Source of the DNA: Rhizobium sp. C1
GTDB taxonomy: Bacteria; Pseudomonadota; Alphaproteobacteria; Rhizobiales; Rhizobiaceae
DNA: 64,000 bases
Direction: 5' to 3'
Assembly (NCBI RefSeq): GCF_021026335.1
Contig: NZ_JAJNCY010000004.1
Coordinates: 248,001 to 312,000, forward strand
Part shown: in pieces, positions 27,052 to 35,935 of the stretch
How positions within the stretch are numbered: position 1 is the stretch's first letter
Layout of the letters: each line of letters begins with the position of its first letter
The notes under the pieces: generated by a model
What the model was told of the DNA's origin: nothing
Database searches by the model: none
The model's input: the letters and a program-made list of their open reading frames with translations, nothing else
Translations under genes and position numbers: made by a program

Positions 27052-28443
27052 ATGGTCAGCGAGGCGGTGAAAGTCATTGAGGATGCGCCGAAAACAACCC
27101 GCCGGGGCATTCTCGGCTGGATGTTTTTCGACTGGGCGGCCCAGCCCTATTTCACAGTGGTCACCACCTTCATCTTCGGCCCCTATTTCGTCTCGCGGCT
27201 GACCGACGATCCGATTTCGGCCCAGACGCACTGGAGCAATGCGGCCACGATCGCGAGCTTCATCATCGCAATCTTCTCGCCCATTCTCGGCTCGATTGCC
27301 GATTCCACAGGCGCCAAGAAGAAATGGATCGGCTTTTTCGCTGTGATCCAGATCATCTCGCTGACCATGCTCTGGTTTGCAGCACCCGGCTCGCCGATCG
27401 TTTACCCCATGATCTTCTGGATTCTCGCCACGCTGGCCGCCGAATTCTCGATCGTCTTCAACGATTCCATGATGCCGCGCCTGATCCCGGAGAAGGATGT
27501 CGGAAAGATTTCCAACCTCGCCTGGGGCCTCGGCTATCTCGGCGGCATGATCGCGCTTTTTGCCGTCATTCTGTTTCTCGCCGGCGACCCCGCCACCGAC
27601 AGAACGCTGATAGGCATCAAGCCGCTCTTCGGCCTCGATCCGAAGCTCGGTGAAGACGCCCGCATCACCGGTCCGCTCTCCGCGCTCTGGTATTTCATCT
27701 TCATCCTGCCGATGTTCTTCTTCACGCCCGACGTGAAAAGCACCGGTGTCAGCATGGCCAAAGCCGTGAAGGAAGGACTTTCCGATCTAAAGCAATCGCT
27801 AGGCGAACTGATGCGCACGCGACGCCATCTCGCCCGCTTCCTCATCGGCCGGATGATCTATCAGGATGGCGTCAACGCACTGATCGTGCTGGGCGGCGCA
27901 TTCGCCGCCGGCATGTTCCATTGGGCAACGATCGAGATCGGCATCTACGGGATCATCCTCAACGTCGTCGCCATCGCCAGCAATGTCGTCGCCGGCTGGC
28001 TGGATGGGAAGCTCGGTTCGAAACGCGTCGTTGTGATGAGCCTCATCAGCCTGCTTCTCGCCACAATGGGCATTATCTCGACCGACAAGGGCTCCACCCT
28101 CTTCGGCCTCGTCACGCTATCGGCAGTCGATGCCGGTGGCCTCTTTGGCACCGCCGCCGAAAAGGTTTTCATCCTCTATGGCCTGCTCATCGGCATCGCC
28201 TTCGGCCCCGTGCAAGCCTCCTCACGCTCCTTCATGTCGCGCAGTATCAAGCCGGAGGAAGCAGGCCGCTATTTCGGCATCTATGCGCTCTCCGGACGCG
28301 CCACGAGCTTCATGGCCACGCTGGCCTTCTCTGTCGTGACAGCGTCTACCGGCTCGGCGCATCTCGGCATGGCGACAATCATCGTCTTCCTCGTGGTCGG
28401 GCTTGGCTTCCTGCTGGCGACGCCTTATCCGGCAAAGGACTGA
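27052..28443 (+). CDS. MFS transporter, UMF1/Atg22-like
   Basis: The 463-residue membrane protein has about twelve hydrophobic segments and the UMF1/Atg22-like opening RGILGWMFFDWAAQPYFTVVTTFIFGPYF. Yeast Atg22 exports amino acids from vacuoles, but bacterial substrates are unknown. ATG 27052 follows GCGGGGAAAAG. It lies 40 bp after NAD-GDH on the same strand with no terminator between, so co-transcription is likely and an amino-acid related substrate is a reasonable guess only. Confidence 0.85.
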   Translation: MVSEAVKVIEDAPKTTRRGILGWMFFDWAAQPYFTVVTTFIFGPYFVSRLTDDPISAQTHWSNAATIASFIIAIFSPILGSIADSTGAKKKWIGFFAVIQIISLTMLWFAAPGSPIVYPMIFWILATLAAEFSIVFNDSMMPRLIPEKDVGKISNLAWGLGYLGGMIALFAVILFLAGDPATDRTLIGIKPLFGLDPKLGEDARITGPLSALWYFIFILPMFFFTPDVKSTGVSMAKAVKEGLSDLKQSLGELMRTRRHLARFLIGRMIYQDGVNALIVLGGAFAAGMFHWATIEIGIYGIILNVVAIASNVVAGWLDGKLGSKRVVVMSLISLLLATMGIISTDKGSTLFGLVTLSAVDAGGLFGTAAEKVFILYGLLIGIAFGPVQASSRSFMSRSIKPEEAGRYFGIYALSGRATSFMATLAFSVVTASTGSAHLGMATIIVFLVVGLGFLLATPYPAKD

Positions 28444-28447
28444 CACG

Positions 28448-28473
28448 AAAAAGGCGACCCGAGGGCCGCCTTT
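28448..28473. terminator. Hairpin terminator after the UMF1-type gene
   Basis: Arms AAGGCG (28451-28456) and CGCCTT (28467-28472) extend past one mismatch, with flanking A-run and short T-run. The T-run is longer when read on the minus strand. Confidence 0.6.
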
Positions 28474-28527
28474 CCAGAGAGAAGATCTAATCATTGCGCT
28501 GATAACGCAACGCTTTAGGACTTGGCG

Positions 28528-28658
28528 CCCCCTCATCCGACCCTTCGGGCCACCTTCTCCCCGACGGGGAGAAGAAGGAATGTGCCGCAGCCTCGCGGAC
28601 ATCCTCGCCCCATCGGGGAGAGGTCCGCCGAGCGTTAAGCGGAGGCGGGGTGAGGGGG
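28528..28658. repeat. RIME-like rhizobial intergenic palindromic element
   Basis: This 131-bp element has inverted ends CCCCCTCA (28528-28535) and TGAGGGGG (28651-28658). Inside are the palindromes CCCTTCGGG and TTCTCCCC-GACGGGGAGAA and a second GGGGAGAGG block. The layout resembles rhizobium-specific intergenic mosaic elements (RIME). It lies between the convergent UMF1-type and ispG genes. Confidence 0.75.
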
Positions 28659-28701
28659 AAACCGGATGCAGGGCGAACGGGAAGCCAAGCAGCCGAGCGG
28701 C

Positions 28702-29949
28702 TTATTCCGCCGCTTCCGTCTTCCGCCCGAAGCGCTTCTCGATGTAATCCGCTACAAGTCCCTCGAACTCGGCCGCGATGTTCGGCCCGCGCAGAGTCAT
28801 CGCCTTCTGGCCGTCGATGAAGACGGGGGCGGCGGGCGTTTCGCCAGTGCCGGGAAGCGAGATGCCGATGTCGGCATGCTTGGACTCGCCCGGTCCGTTG
28901 ACGATACAGCCCATGACGGCGACGTTGAGCGCTTCGACGCCCGGATATTTCTCGCGCCAGACCGGCATGTTCTTGCGGAGATCCCCTTCGATCTTCTGGG
29001 CAAGCTCCTGGAACACGGTGGAGGTGGTGCGGCCGCAGCCGGGGCAAGCGGCCACCACGGGCAGGAACTGGCGGAAGCCCATAACCTGCAGCAGCTCCTG
29101 CGCGACAATGACTTCCCGCGTTCGGTCGCCGCCGGGCTCAGGCGTCAGCGAAACACGGACCGTGTCGCCGATCCCCTGCTGCAGCAGATAACCCATGGAG
29201 GCAGACGAAGCGACGATACCCTTGGAGCCCATGCCAGCTTCCGTCAGCCCGAGATGCAGCGCATGGTCGGACCGCTCGGCAAGCATCGAATAGACGGCAA
29301 TGAGGTCCTGCACCTGGCTGACCTTGGCCGAGAGAATGATCTTGTTGCGCGGCAGGCCGATCTCTTCCGCCAATTCGGCAGACAGCAGCGCCGACTGTAC
29401 GATCGCCTCGCGCGTCACCTCGCGCGCCGTCAGCGGCGAGCCGTTGGCGGCGTTTTCGTCCATGAGGCGCGTCAGCAGTTCCTGATCGAGCGAGCCCCAG
29501 TTGACGCCGATGCGGACGGGCTTCTGGTAGGTGATCGCCTTCTCGACGATCTCGGCGAACTGCTTGTCCTTCTTGTCCTTGAAGCCGACATTGCCCGGGT
29601 TGATGCGATACTTCGCCAGTGCTTCCGCGCAGGCCGGGTGATCGGCGAGCAGCTTGTGGCCGATATAATGGAAATCGCCGACCAGTGGCACATTGAGGCC
29701 GAGACGCTCCAGCCGTTCGCGGATCTTCGGAACGGCGGCGGCACTCTCGTCGCGATCGACCGTGATGCGCACGATTTCCGAGCCGGCGCGATGCAGCGCT
29801 GCGACCTGCGCCACAGTGCCGTCGATATCGGCCGTGTCGGTATTGGTCATCGACTGCACGACAACCGGCGCGCCGCCGCCCACGATGACGCCGCCGACTT
29901 CAACGGCAACGGAGGCGCGGCGCGGTTTCGGATCGTAGGAATGGCTCAT
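28702..29949 (-). CDS. ispG: 4-hydroxy-3-methylbut-2-enyl diphosphate synthase (flavodoxin)
   Basis: IspG catalyses the sixth step of the MEP isoprenoid pathway with a [4Fe-4S] cluster. The 415-residue protein begins near [30 protein letters not shown]-type sequence and has the cluster ligands in [11 protein letters not shown] and [13 protein letters not shown] 29949 is preferred over an in-frame ATG at 29997 because it matches the family start, although no strong ribosome site is visible. It lies 84 bp downstream of the TetR gene, on the same strand. Confidence 0.93.
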   Translation of the reverse strand: MSHSYDPKPRRASVAVEVGGVIVGGGAPVVVQSMTNTDTADIDGTVAQVAALHRAGSEIVRITVDRDESAAAVPKIRERLERLGLNVPLVGDFHYIGHKLLADHPACAEALAKYRINPGNVGFKDKKDKQFAEIVEKAITYQKPVRIGVNWGSLDQELLTRLMDENAANGSPLTAREVTREAIVQSALLSAELAEEIGLPRNKIILSAKVSQVQDLIAVYSMLAERSDHALHLGLTEAGMGSKGIVASSASMGYLLQQGIGDTVRVSLTPEPGGDRTREVIVAQELLQVMGFRQFLPVVAACPGCGRTTSTVFQELAQKIEGDLRKNMPVWREKYPGVEALNVAVMGCIVNGPGESKHADIGISLPGTGETPAAPVFIDGQKAMTLRGPNIAAEFEGLVADYIEKRFGRKTEAAE

Positions 29950-30033
29950 GGTGCGGGCTTTCAACGGAATTGGATGCTGTTCAGGTGGATCAAACATGGG
30001 CCGATGTCAACATCGTGACAGATGGGGCTATCC

Positions 30034-30633
30034 CTATGCCGCCACAAGCGGGCCGATCATCAGCCGCACGAAGGTCTCGAGCCGACGCGCCAGTTCTTCA
30101 GCCGACGTCATGCGCAGCTTGAACCCCTCCGCGCCATCCGTGATCATGGCAGCAATTTCGGAAGCGCTCACCCCCGCACCTTCGAGCGTAACCCGCCCGG
30201 CCGACGCCTCCTGTTCGAGAATGTCGGCAATCGTCACCTCGATCAGCTTCATCCAGTCGCGAAAGAGATCGGCCCCAATCTCGGATTTCAACGCGAAAAG
30301 TTCCTCGGCATGGGCAGAGGCCCCGATGGTCTCATGCGGTTCGACGATGCCGGCCCGCACCACCTGCATGATCCGCTTTTCCGCCGAACCCGTAGACGAG
30401 GCAATCCCCGCAAGCCTGTCGCGAAGCTCGTCCATCATGGACAGGACGCAGGCACGGAAGATGTCGGTCTTGTTCTTGTAGACGAGATAAAGCGCCGGCC
30501 GCGACATGCCGGCCGCGCGCGCAATATCGTCCATCGTGGCGCGCTTCACGCCATATTGGAAGAAGGTTTGGAACGCGGCCTCAAGGATCGCCGCAGCCTT
30601 GGGATCGCGGTCTCTGGCTTGCATGATTGACAT
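30034..30633 (-). CDS. TetR/AcrR-family transcriptional regulator
   Basis: The protein is about 199 residues. Its N-terminal helix-turn-helix has [43 protein letters not shown]-type sequence typical of TetR; the C-terminal ligand domain is not assignable. Starts at 30633 and 30624 are both possible and neither has a clear ribosome site. It is divergent from the iorA-like gene, and a TGACA-N13-TGTCA dyad in the shared region suggests that it represses that operon and perhaps itself. Confidence 0.85.
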   Translation of the reverse strand: MSIMQARDRDPKAAAILEAAFQTFFQYGVKRATMDDIARAAGMSRPALYLVYKNKTDIFRACVLSMMDELRDRLAGIASSTGSAEKRIMQVVRAGIVEPHETIGASAHAEELFALKSEIGADLFRDWMKLIEVTIADILEQEASAGRVTLEGAGVSASEIAAMITDGAEGFKLRMTSAEELARRLETFVRLMIGPLVAA

Positions 30634-30658
30634 ACTGACATTTTTCGTTATTTTGTCA
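30627..30658 (+). promoter_or_regulatory. Promoter of oxidoreductase operon with overlapping TetR-type operator
   Basis: TTGACA (30627-30632) and TATTTT (30649-30654) with a 16-bp spacer form a good forward promoter. The dyad TGACA (30636-30640) and TGTCA (30654-30658) covers its spacer and -10, the right place for repression by the divergent TetR protein. Confidence 0.6.
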
Positions 30659-30703
30659 AGAACTGACTGCTTCGGCGCCAGACTACAGGGAGGTCGCGCA
30701 AAA

Positions 30704-31165
30704 ATGAAACTGCAAGTGAACGGAACCGTCCATGAGCTCGATATAGAGCCGGAGATGCCGCTGCTCTGGGCGCTGCGCGACGAACTCAACATCAAGGGCC
30801 CGAAATTCGGTTGCGGCGCGGGTCTCTGCGGCGCCTGCACGGTGATCATCGACGGTCAGGCAACGCGGTCCTGCCAGACGGCGGTCGGCGATGTGAGATC
30901 CAATATCCGCACCATCGACGGTCTCGGCAAGCCGGATGCGCTGCACCGGGTGCAGCAGGCCTGGCTCGACGAACAGGTCGTGCAATGCGGCTATTGTCAG
31001 GCCGGGCAGATCATGAATGCGGTCGCGCTTCTCGAAGCCAATCCGACGCCTTCAGACAAGGATATTGATGAGGCCATGAGCGGCAATCTCTGTCGCTGCG
31101 GCACCTATCCGCGCATCCGCGCCGCCATCAAGCGTGCCGCGGCCGGCCAGCAGACGGGGGCTTGA
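30704..31165 (+). CDS. (2Fe-2S)-binding small subunit of a molybdenum oxidoreductase (IorA-like)
   Basis: The 153-residue protein binds two [2Fe-2S] clusters: a plant-ferredoxin type set in [15 protein letters not shown] plus a later Cys, and a second set in [11 protein letters not shown] and [13 protein letters not shown]. Such subunits pass electrons from the molybdenum subunit. It resembles isoquinoline 1-oxidoreductase and periplasmic aldehyde oxidoreductase alpha subunits. ATG 30704 follows AGGGAGG. The partner gene starts 5 bp after its stop. Confidence 0.92.
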   Translation: MKLQVNGTVHELDIEPEMPLLWALRDELNIKGPKFGCGAGLCGACTVIIDGQATRSCQTAVGDVRSNIRTIDGLGKPDALHRVQQAWLDEQVVQCGYCQAGQIMNAVALLEANPTPSDKDIDEAMSGNLCRCGTYPRIRAAIKRAAAGQQTGA

Positions 31166-31170
31166 AGACC

Positions 31171-33447
31171 ATGGCATCCATCGGAAAAATCGCCCGCCGC
31201 ACCTTTCTTGTCGGCGCTGCCGCCGTCGCCGGCGGCGTGGCCTTCGGCTATTACAAATACAGGCAGCCGCTCGAAAACCCGCTGAAGAAGGATCTCGCCA
31301 ATGGCGAGGCGACCCTCAACCCCTATATCAAGATCGCCAGCGACAATCGCATCACCGTGATCGTTCCCCGCGCCGAAATGGGCCAGGGTGCGTTCACGAC
31401 GCTCGCCGCCCTCGTCGCCGAAGAACTGGACGTCACGCTCGACCAGATCGTGATCGAACACGGCCCAGCCGCCCCCGCCTATTACAATGATGCCGCCCTG
31501 CGCGAAGGCGCGCCCTTCCCCGCCTTCGATCATTCCATGGTCGCCGAAACGGTGCGCAATGCCATGGGCGTCGTCGGCAAGTTCCTGGCGCTCCAGATGA
31601 CTGGCGGCTCCTCCTCGCTGGCCGACGGTTACGAAAAGATGCGGCTGGCCGGTGCCACGGCCCGCGAGACCCTGAAGTCCGCCGCAGCCCAGAAGCTCGG
31701 CGTGTCCGTGGGATCGCTGAAGACCGAAGCGGGCAAGGTAATCGACGCGAAATCCGGCAGGAGCCTGACCTATGGCGAACTGGCGCTCGACGCCGCAAAA
31801 ATCGATCCGCCTTCCGATGTCGCGCTGAAGCCACGGAGTCAGTGGAAGCTCCTCGGCAAGCCGCAACCGCGCAAGGACATGCCGGCCAAGGTCACCGGCC
31901 AGCCGATCTTCGGCATCGACGTGCAATTGCCCGACATGCTCTATGCAACGGTGCGCATGAACCCGCAGCCGGGCGGCGCGATGAAGAGTTTTGACGCCTC
32001 AGAGGCGCTCAAGATGCGCGGCGTGAAGAAGGTCATTGCCATCGACAGCCTCTACGGCAAGGGCTTTGCGGTCATTGCCGACAACACCTGGCGCGCCTTC
32101 AAGGCGGCCGATGCCGTGAAGGTCGTCTGGGCCGACGGTCCCGGCCATCGCGACGATGCGGAGGCGAAGAAGATCCTCGCCAGCACGATTGCCGGCGGCG
32201 GCGGCTTCTCGCTTCGCTCGGCCGGCGATCCGGAAAAGGCCTTCGCCGATGCGCCGCGCGAAAAGCTGGTCGAGGCGGAATATTATGCGCCCTTCCTGTC
32301 GCATGCGACGATGGAGCCGATGAACGCCACCGCGCGCCTGAAGGACGGCGTGCTGGATGTCTGGTCGCCCAATCAGGCTCCGAGCGTCATCAAGATCATC
32401 GGCGCGCGGCTGACCAAGCTCGCGGACGAGAAGATCAATGTCCACACGACCTTCCTCGGCGGTGGCTTCGGCCGGCGCATCGAGCCGGACTTCTCCGACT
32501 ATGCGATCCGCGTTGCCATGGAAACCGAAGGCCGGCCGGTGAAAGTCACCTGGACCCGCGAGGAGGACATGAGCCACGGGCCTTACCGCCCGGCGGCTCT
32601 GGCCAAATATCGCGCGCGCATCGGCAATGACGGCCTGCCGGTCGCCATTCATGGCTCGGTCGCCTCGCCTTCCGTCATGGCCGGCATGGTCGGGCGCATC
32701 ATGCCGGGCCTGCCCACAGCCGGGCCGGACAACCTGATCCTCGACGGCACCTATAACCAGCCTTACACGATCCCGAACTATCGCATCGACGGCTACAAGG
32801 CGCCGCTGACGACGCCGGTCGCCTCTTGGCGTTCGGTCGGCAACTCGTTCAATGCCTTCATGAACGAGAGCTTCATGGACGAGCTGGCCCATGCGGGAAA
32901 GATCGATCCGCTCGAATTCCGCCGGAAGCTGATGGTCGACTATCCGACCGCGATTGCCATCCTCGACAAGCTCAAGACGTTGTCCGACTGGGGCAAGCCC
33001 ATCGACCAGACCCGCGCGCAGGGGATCGCCTTCACCCTGTCCTTTGGGACCTGGGTCGGCGAGGTCGTACAGGTGAAGGACGAGAACGGGTCGATCCGTG
33101 TCGAAAAGGTCTGGATCGTCGCCGATCCTGGAATGGTGCTCGACCCGCTGAACTTCAAGGCGCAGATGATGTCGGGGGCGATCTACGGCCTCTCCGCCGC
33201 CATCGGCCAGCAGATCAGCTTTGCAGACGGTGCGCCACAACAGTCGAATTTCAGCGACTATGACGCCATGCGCATGAACCAGTGCCCGGATATCGTGATT
33301 GAGATCCTCGAAAATTCCGGCCATCTCGGCGGCGCGGGCGAACCGGCGACCCCGCCGGTCATGGCGGCATTGGCGAACGCGATTTTCGCGCTCAACGGGA
33401 AACGGATACGGTCGATGCCGCTGAACGGGGAAGTCAGCTTCGTCTGA
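31171..33447 (+). CDS. Molybdopterin-binding large subunit (IorB-like)
   Basis: The 758-residue protein of the xanthine oxidase family binds the molybdopterin cofactor and hydroxylates an aldehyde or N-heterocycle. A Tat signal with RRTFLVG (about 9-15) and a hydrophobic segment points to periplasmic export, with the small subunit hitch-hiking. Family motifs include AEMGQGAFTTLAALVAEEL, FLGGGFGRRIEPDF and the C-terminal GGAGEPATPPVMAAL with the active-site glutamate. No xdhC-type maturation gene or cytochrome acceptor is in the operon. The true substrate is unknown; isoquinoline is only the name of the reference enzyme. Confidence 0.9.
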   Translation: MASIGKIARRTFLVGAAAVAGGVAFGYYKYRQPLENPLKKDLANGEATLNPYIKIASDNRITVIVPRAEMGQGAFTTLAALVAEELDVTLDQIVIEHGPAAPAYYNDAALREGAPFPAFDHSMVAETVRNAMGVVGKFLALQMTGGSSSLADGYEKMRLAGATARETLKSAAAQKLGVSVGSLKTEAGKVIDAKSGRSLTYGELALDAAKIDPPSDVALKPRSQWKLLGKPQPRKDMPAKVTGQPIFGIDVQLPDMLYATVRMNPQPGGAMKSFDASEALKMRGVKKVIAIDSLYGKGFAVIADNTWRAFKAADAVKVVWADGPGHRDDAEAKKILASTIAGGGGFSLRSAGDPEKAFADAPREKLVEAEYYAPFLSHATMEPMNATARLKDGVLDVWSPNQAPSVIKIIGARLTKLADEKINVHTTFLGGGFGRRIEPDFSDYAIRVAMETEGRPVKVTWTREEDMSHGPYRPAALAKYRARIGNDGLPVAIHGSVASPSVMAGMVGRIMPGLPTAGPDNLILDGTYNQPYTIPNYRIDGYKAPLTTPVASWRSVGNSFNAFMNESFMDELAHAGKIDPLEFRRKLMVDYPTAIAILDKLKTLSDWGKPIDQTRAQGIAFTLSFGTWVGEVVQVKDENGSIRVEKVWIVADPGMVLDPLNFKAQMMSGAIYGLSAAIGQQISFADGAPQQSNFSDYDAMRMNQCPDIVIEILENSGHLGGAGEPATPPVMAALANAIFALNGKRIRSMPLNGEVSFV

Positions 33448-33528
33448 CCTCTCATTTCACGTGCGCAACCGCTCGACAAGTTGTGAGCCAGGCGCTAGGA
33501 GGCGGTCATCCCATTGAAATTTGCCGCG

Positions 33529-33552
33529 CCTCCGGGGCCTCCCGGAGGTTTT
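33529..33552 (+). terminator. Terminator of the iorAB-like operon
   Basis: Perfect 8-bp arms CCTCCGGG (33529-33536) and CCCGGAGG (33541-33548) are followed by four T. It ends only 18 bp before the yjdM start. Confidence 0.8.
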
Positions 33553-33570
33553 GGCATTGAAAGGACCGCC

Positions 33571-33906
33571 ATGAGCGAGAACCCGCCCTGCCCGAAATGC
33601 CAGTCCGCCTTTGCCTATGAGGATGGCGGACTGATGATCTGTCCCGAATGCGGCCATGAATGGTCGCCGGGCGCGGAAGCCCAGGCCGAGGAAACGACCT
33701 ACCGCGACGCCAACGGCGCCCTTCTGGTCGACGGCGACACCGTCACCGTCATCAAGGACCTGAAACTCAAGGGCTCTTCGCAGGTCCTGAAAGTCGGCAC
33801 CAAGGTCAAGAACATCCGCCTCGTCGAGGGCGATCACAACATCGACTGCAAGATCGATGGCTTTGGCGCGATGAAGCTGAAGTCGGAATTCGTGCGGAAG
33901 TCCTGA
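33571..33906 (+). CDS. yjdM: YjdM (PhnA-like) zinc-ribbon protein
   Basis: The 111-residue protein has an N-terminal zinc ribbon (CPKC at about 7-10 and CPECGHEW at about 26-33) and a C-terminal SH3-like domain with [17 protein letters not shown], matching YjdM, formerly called PhnA. It is not a phosphonoacetate hydrolase and its role is unknown. ATG 33571 follows AAGGACC. A hairpin repeat begins inside the stop codon. It converges on the SDR gene. Confidence 0.92.
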   Translation: MSENPPCPKCQSAFAYEDGGLMICPECGHEWSPGAEAQAEETTYRDANGALLVDGDTVTVIKDLKLKGSSQVLKVGTKVKNIRLVEGDHNIDCKIDGFGAMKLKSEFVRKS

Positions 33907-33960
33907 GCATTTCCAGGAAAAGTGGAAACCGGTTTTCCGTCCGGAAATGAGTCAGAACAA
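33905..33960 (+). repeat. Dispersed hairpin repeat, copy after yjdM
   Basis: It begins within the TGA stop. Outer arms CATTTCC (33908-33914) and GGAAATG (33943-33949) and inner arms GGAAAA and TTTTCC form a hairpin. Both pairs differ from the other copies while keeping complementarity. It ends next to the convergent SDR stop at 33968. Confidence 0.7.
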
Positions 33961-33967
33961 AGGGAAG

Positions 33968-34921
33968 TCACGCCGCCTTGGCGAGGGGCCGGCTCACGAA
34001 ACCGTGGTCGGCCAGCGCCTGAGCAATCGCCTCGTCGGCAGGCGTTGTTGCGACGGAGCCGAGAAAGGCTTCGAGCTTCTGGCCCGAGAGCGAATGCGGC
34101 GTGAACCAGAGATAGTTCATCTTCACCAGTTCACGCACGATCGGTGAAAACACGCCGACGACATTGAGTAGCGCCCAGGACACCTTTTTGCGCGCCAGCT
34201 TGCGCCCCGACGCCTGCTCCGCGGCGCGCGCGAAATCCTCGCCCGTCAGCGTATGTCCCTCGAAACTGAACTGCGAGAACATCGGCAACTCGCCCGCCCG
34301 TTCCGCCAGCCGCACGAAGGCGTCGGCGAGATCCGGAAGATAGGCGAAGGCGTGGGGCAGATCGTAGGGACCCGGCCAGGAGAAGGAGCCCTTCGAAATC
34401 TTCGTGGCCATCATCAGGTCGAGCCAGGTGCCCGCCTTGTCCGTGCCATAAAAGTCGCCGGCGCGCAGAATGACCGTCTTGACGCCCTCGCTTGTGGCCG
34501 CCTTGAACAGCGCCTCCATCTCGATGCGGATGCGCGCCTTTTCTGTCGTCGCGGAAAAGGGCGCGTCGTCGGTCATCTCGAGACCGATCTCCTTGCCGTA
34601 GTTGTAGACGTTGCCGATGAAGAGATGCACTGCGCGGTTTTCCTTCGCCGCCGCCGTGACATTGCGCGCCATGGCAAGTACGGTACCCTCCCACTTGTCA
34701 TAGGGCGGGTTGAGCCCGTTGAAGATCATGTCCACGCCCATCGTGGCGGCAATGACCTGCGCGCGGTCCATGGCATCGGCCGCACGATATTCGACGCGGC
34801 CCGATAGACCATCGCAGCGCCCGCTGCGGGTGACGGCCACGACCTCATGGCCATGCGCCAAGAAGGCAACGGCGACGGCATGGGCGAGACGGCCGTTTGC
34901 GCCCAGAACTGCGATTTTCAT
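33968..34921 (-). CDS. Atypical short-chain dehydrogenase / NAD(P)-binding epimerase-like protein
   Basis: The 317-residue protein begins MKIAVLGANGRLAHAVAVAF, an NAD(P)-binding GxxGxxA-type Rossmann motif. It has LFIGNVYNYG and VILRAGDFYG of atypical extended SDR proteins. The normal Tyr-x3-Lys is not clearly placed, so catalytic activity is uncertain. ATG 34921 is used because it opens the Rossmann motif. Divergent LysR gene and a 19-bp dyad midway between them suggest that the LysR protein controls it. Confidence 0.8.
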   Translation of the reverse strand: MKIAVLGANGRLAHAVAVAFLAHGHEVVAVTRSGRCDGLSGRVEYRAADAMDRAQVIAATMGVDMIFNGLNPPYDKWEGTVLAMARNVTAAAKENRAVHLFIGNVYNYGKEIGLEMTDDAPFSATTEKARIRIEMEALFKAATSEGVKTVILRAGDFYGTDKAGTWLDLMMATKISKGSFSWPGPYDLPHAFAYLPDLADAFVRLAERAGELPMFSQFSFEGHTLTGEDFARAAEQASGRKLARKKVSWALLNVVGVFSPIVRELVKMNYLWFTPHSLSGQKLEAFLGSVATTPADEAIAQALADHGFVSRPLAKAA

Positions 34922-34978
34922 GGGATTGTCCCTTTCACTTTGGGAGCCGCCACTTGGGGGCCGTTCGCTCCGTTTCGA

Positions 34979-34997
34979 TGAGAAAAAGCTATTCTCA
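34979..34997. promoter_or_regulatory. 19-bp perfect dyad, putative LysR operator
   Basis: TGAGAA (34979-34984) and TTCTCA (34992-34997) flank a 7-bp centre. The site lies nearly midway between the two divergent starts (34921 and 35054), the usual place of LysR-type sites. Confidence 0.6.
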
Positions 34998-35053
34998 AAT
35001 TTTCTTCGTGAATATGGACGAGATCGAGGGATAATTATACGAATTTGAATATC

Positions 35054-35935
35054 ATGGACTGGAACCTCATCAAGACATTCCTCGCCGTCGCCGAGACGGG
35101 CACGCTGCTCGCCGCGGCTGAGGCGTTGCGCCTGAGCCAGCCGACGGTGGGCCGCCATATCGACGAACTGGAGGCGGCGACAGGGCTCACACTCTTCATC
35201 CGCGGACGCCGCGGCATGGCGCTGACCGAAGCCGGCCTTTCTCTTCTGGATGATGCACGCAGCATGGCGAAGGAGGCGGATCATTTCCTGCTCCGCGCCT
35301 CCGGCCGCGCCAGCGAAGCCTCAGGCCCGGTGCGCATCACCGCCAGCGATATCGTCGCCAACTACCTGCTGCCTCCGATCCTCGTCGCCCTGAAAGACGC
35401 CGAGCCGGGCATCGATATCGAGCTTGCCCCATCGAATGCGGTGGCCAACCTGCTTGCCCGCGACGCCGATATCGCCATCCGCATGACGCGCCCCATCCAG
35501 AACGATCTGATCGCGGTGAAGGTCAACGATTTGGCCATGGGCACCTATGCGCATGAGCGCTATCTCGCCAAAACCGGTGTGCCGGAAACGGTCCAGGATC
35601 TGGCGGGCCACCGTCTCGTCGGTTACGACCGCGATATGCTGATCCTCAACGGCATGAAGGCGCTCGGGATCGAAGGCGACCGCTCGCTTTTCACCTTCCG
35701 CACCGACGATCAGGTGGCCTATTGGGAACTGGTGAAAGCCGGGGCCGGTGTCGGCTTCGGCGCCCGCTGGCTCGCACGGCAGACGCCGGAACTGCGGCGC
35801 GTCCTGCCTGATCTCAACATCCCGCCGCTCCCGATGTGGCTGGCCTCGCATCAGGAACTGCGCACCTCGCTCAAAATCCGCCGGGTGATGGATTTCCTGC
35901 GCGAGGCGATCAGCGCCATGCCGCTCGCCGACTGA
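35054..35935 (+). CDS. LysR-family transcriptional regulator
   Basis: The 293-residue protein has the LysR N-terminal winged helix (MDWNLIKTFLAVAETGTLLAAAEAL, then RLSQPTVGRHIDELEAATGLTLF) and a periplasmic-binding-protein-like effector domain. ATG 35054 is chosen over TTG 35045. It probably controls the divergent SDR gene and itself through the dyad at 34979. The stop TGA abuts the complementary stop of the convergent MFS gene with no gap. Confidence 0.92.
   Translation: MDWNLIKTFLAVAETGTLLAAAEALRLSQPTVGRHIDELEAATGLTLFIRGRRGMALTEAGLSLLDDARSMAKEADHFLLRASGRASEASGPVRITASDIVANYLLPPILVALKDAEPGIDIELAPSNAVANLLARDADIAIRMTRPIQNDLIAVKVNDLAMGTYAHERYLAKTGVPETVQDLAGHRLVGYDRDMLILNGMKALGIEGDRSLFTFRTDDQVAYWELVKAGAGVGFGARWLARQTPELRRVLPDLNIPPLPMWLASHQELRTSLKIRRVMDFLREAISAMPLAD

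Noticed and set aside
28501-28700. CRISPR-like repeats
   Set aside because: The repeated GGGGAGA blocks are internal palindromes of one RIME-like element, not regularly spaced repeats with spacers.
33452-33467. Another TTTCACGTG sequence after the molybdenum subunit gene
   Set aside because: Only the left half matches parS; the right half (GTGCGCAA) does not.
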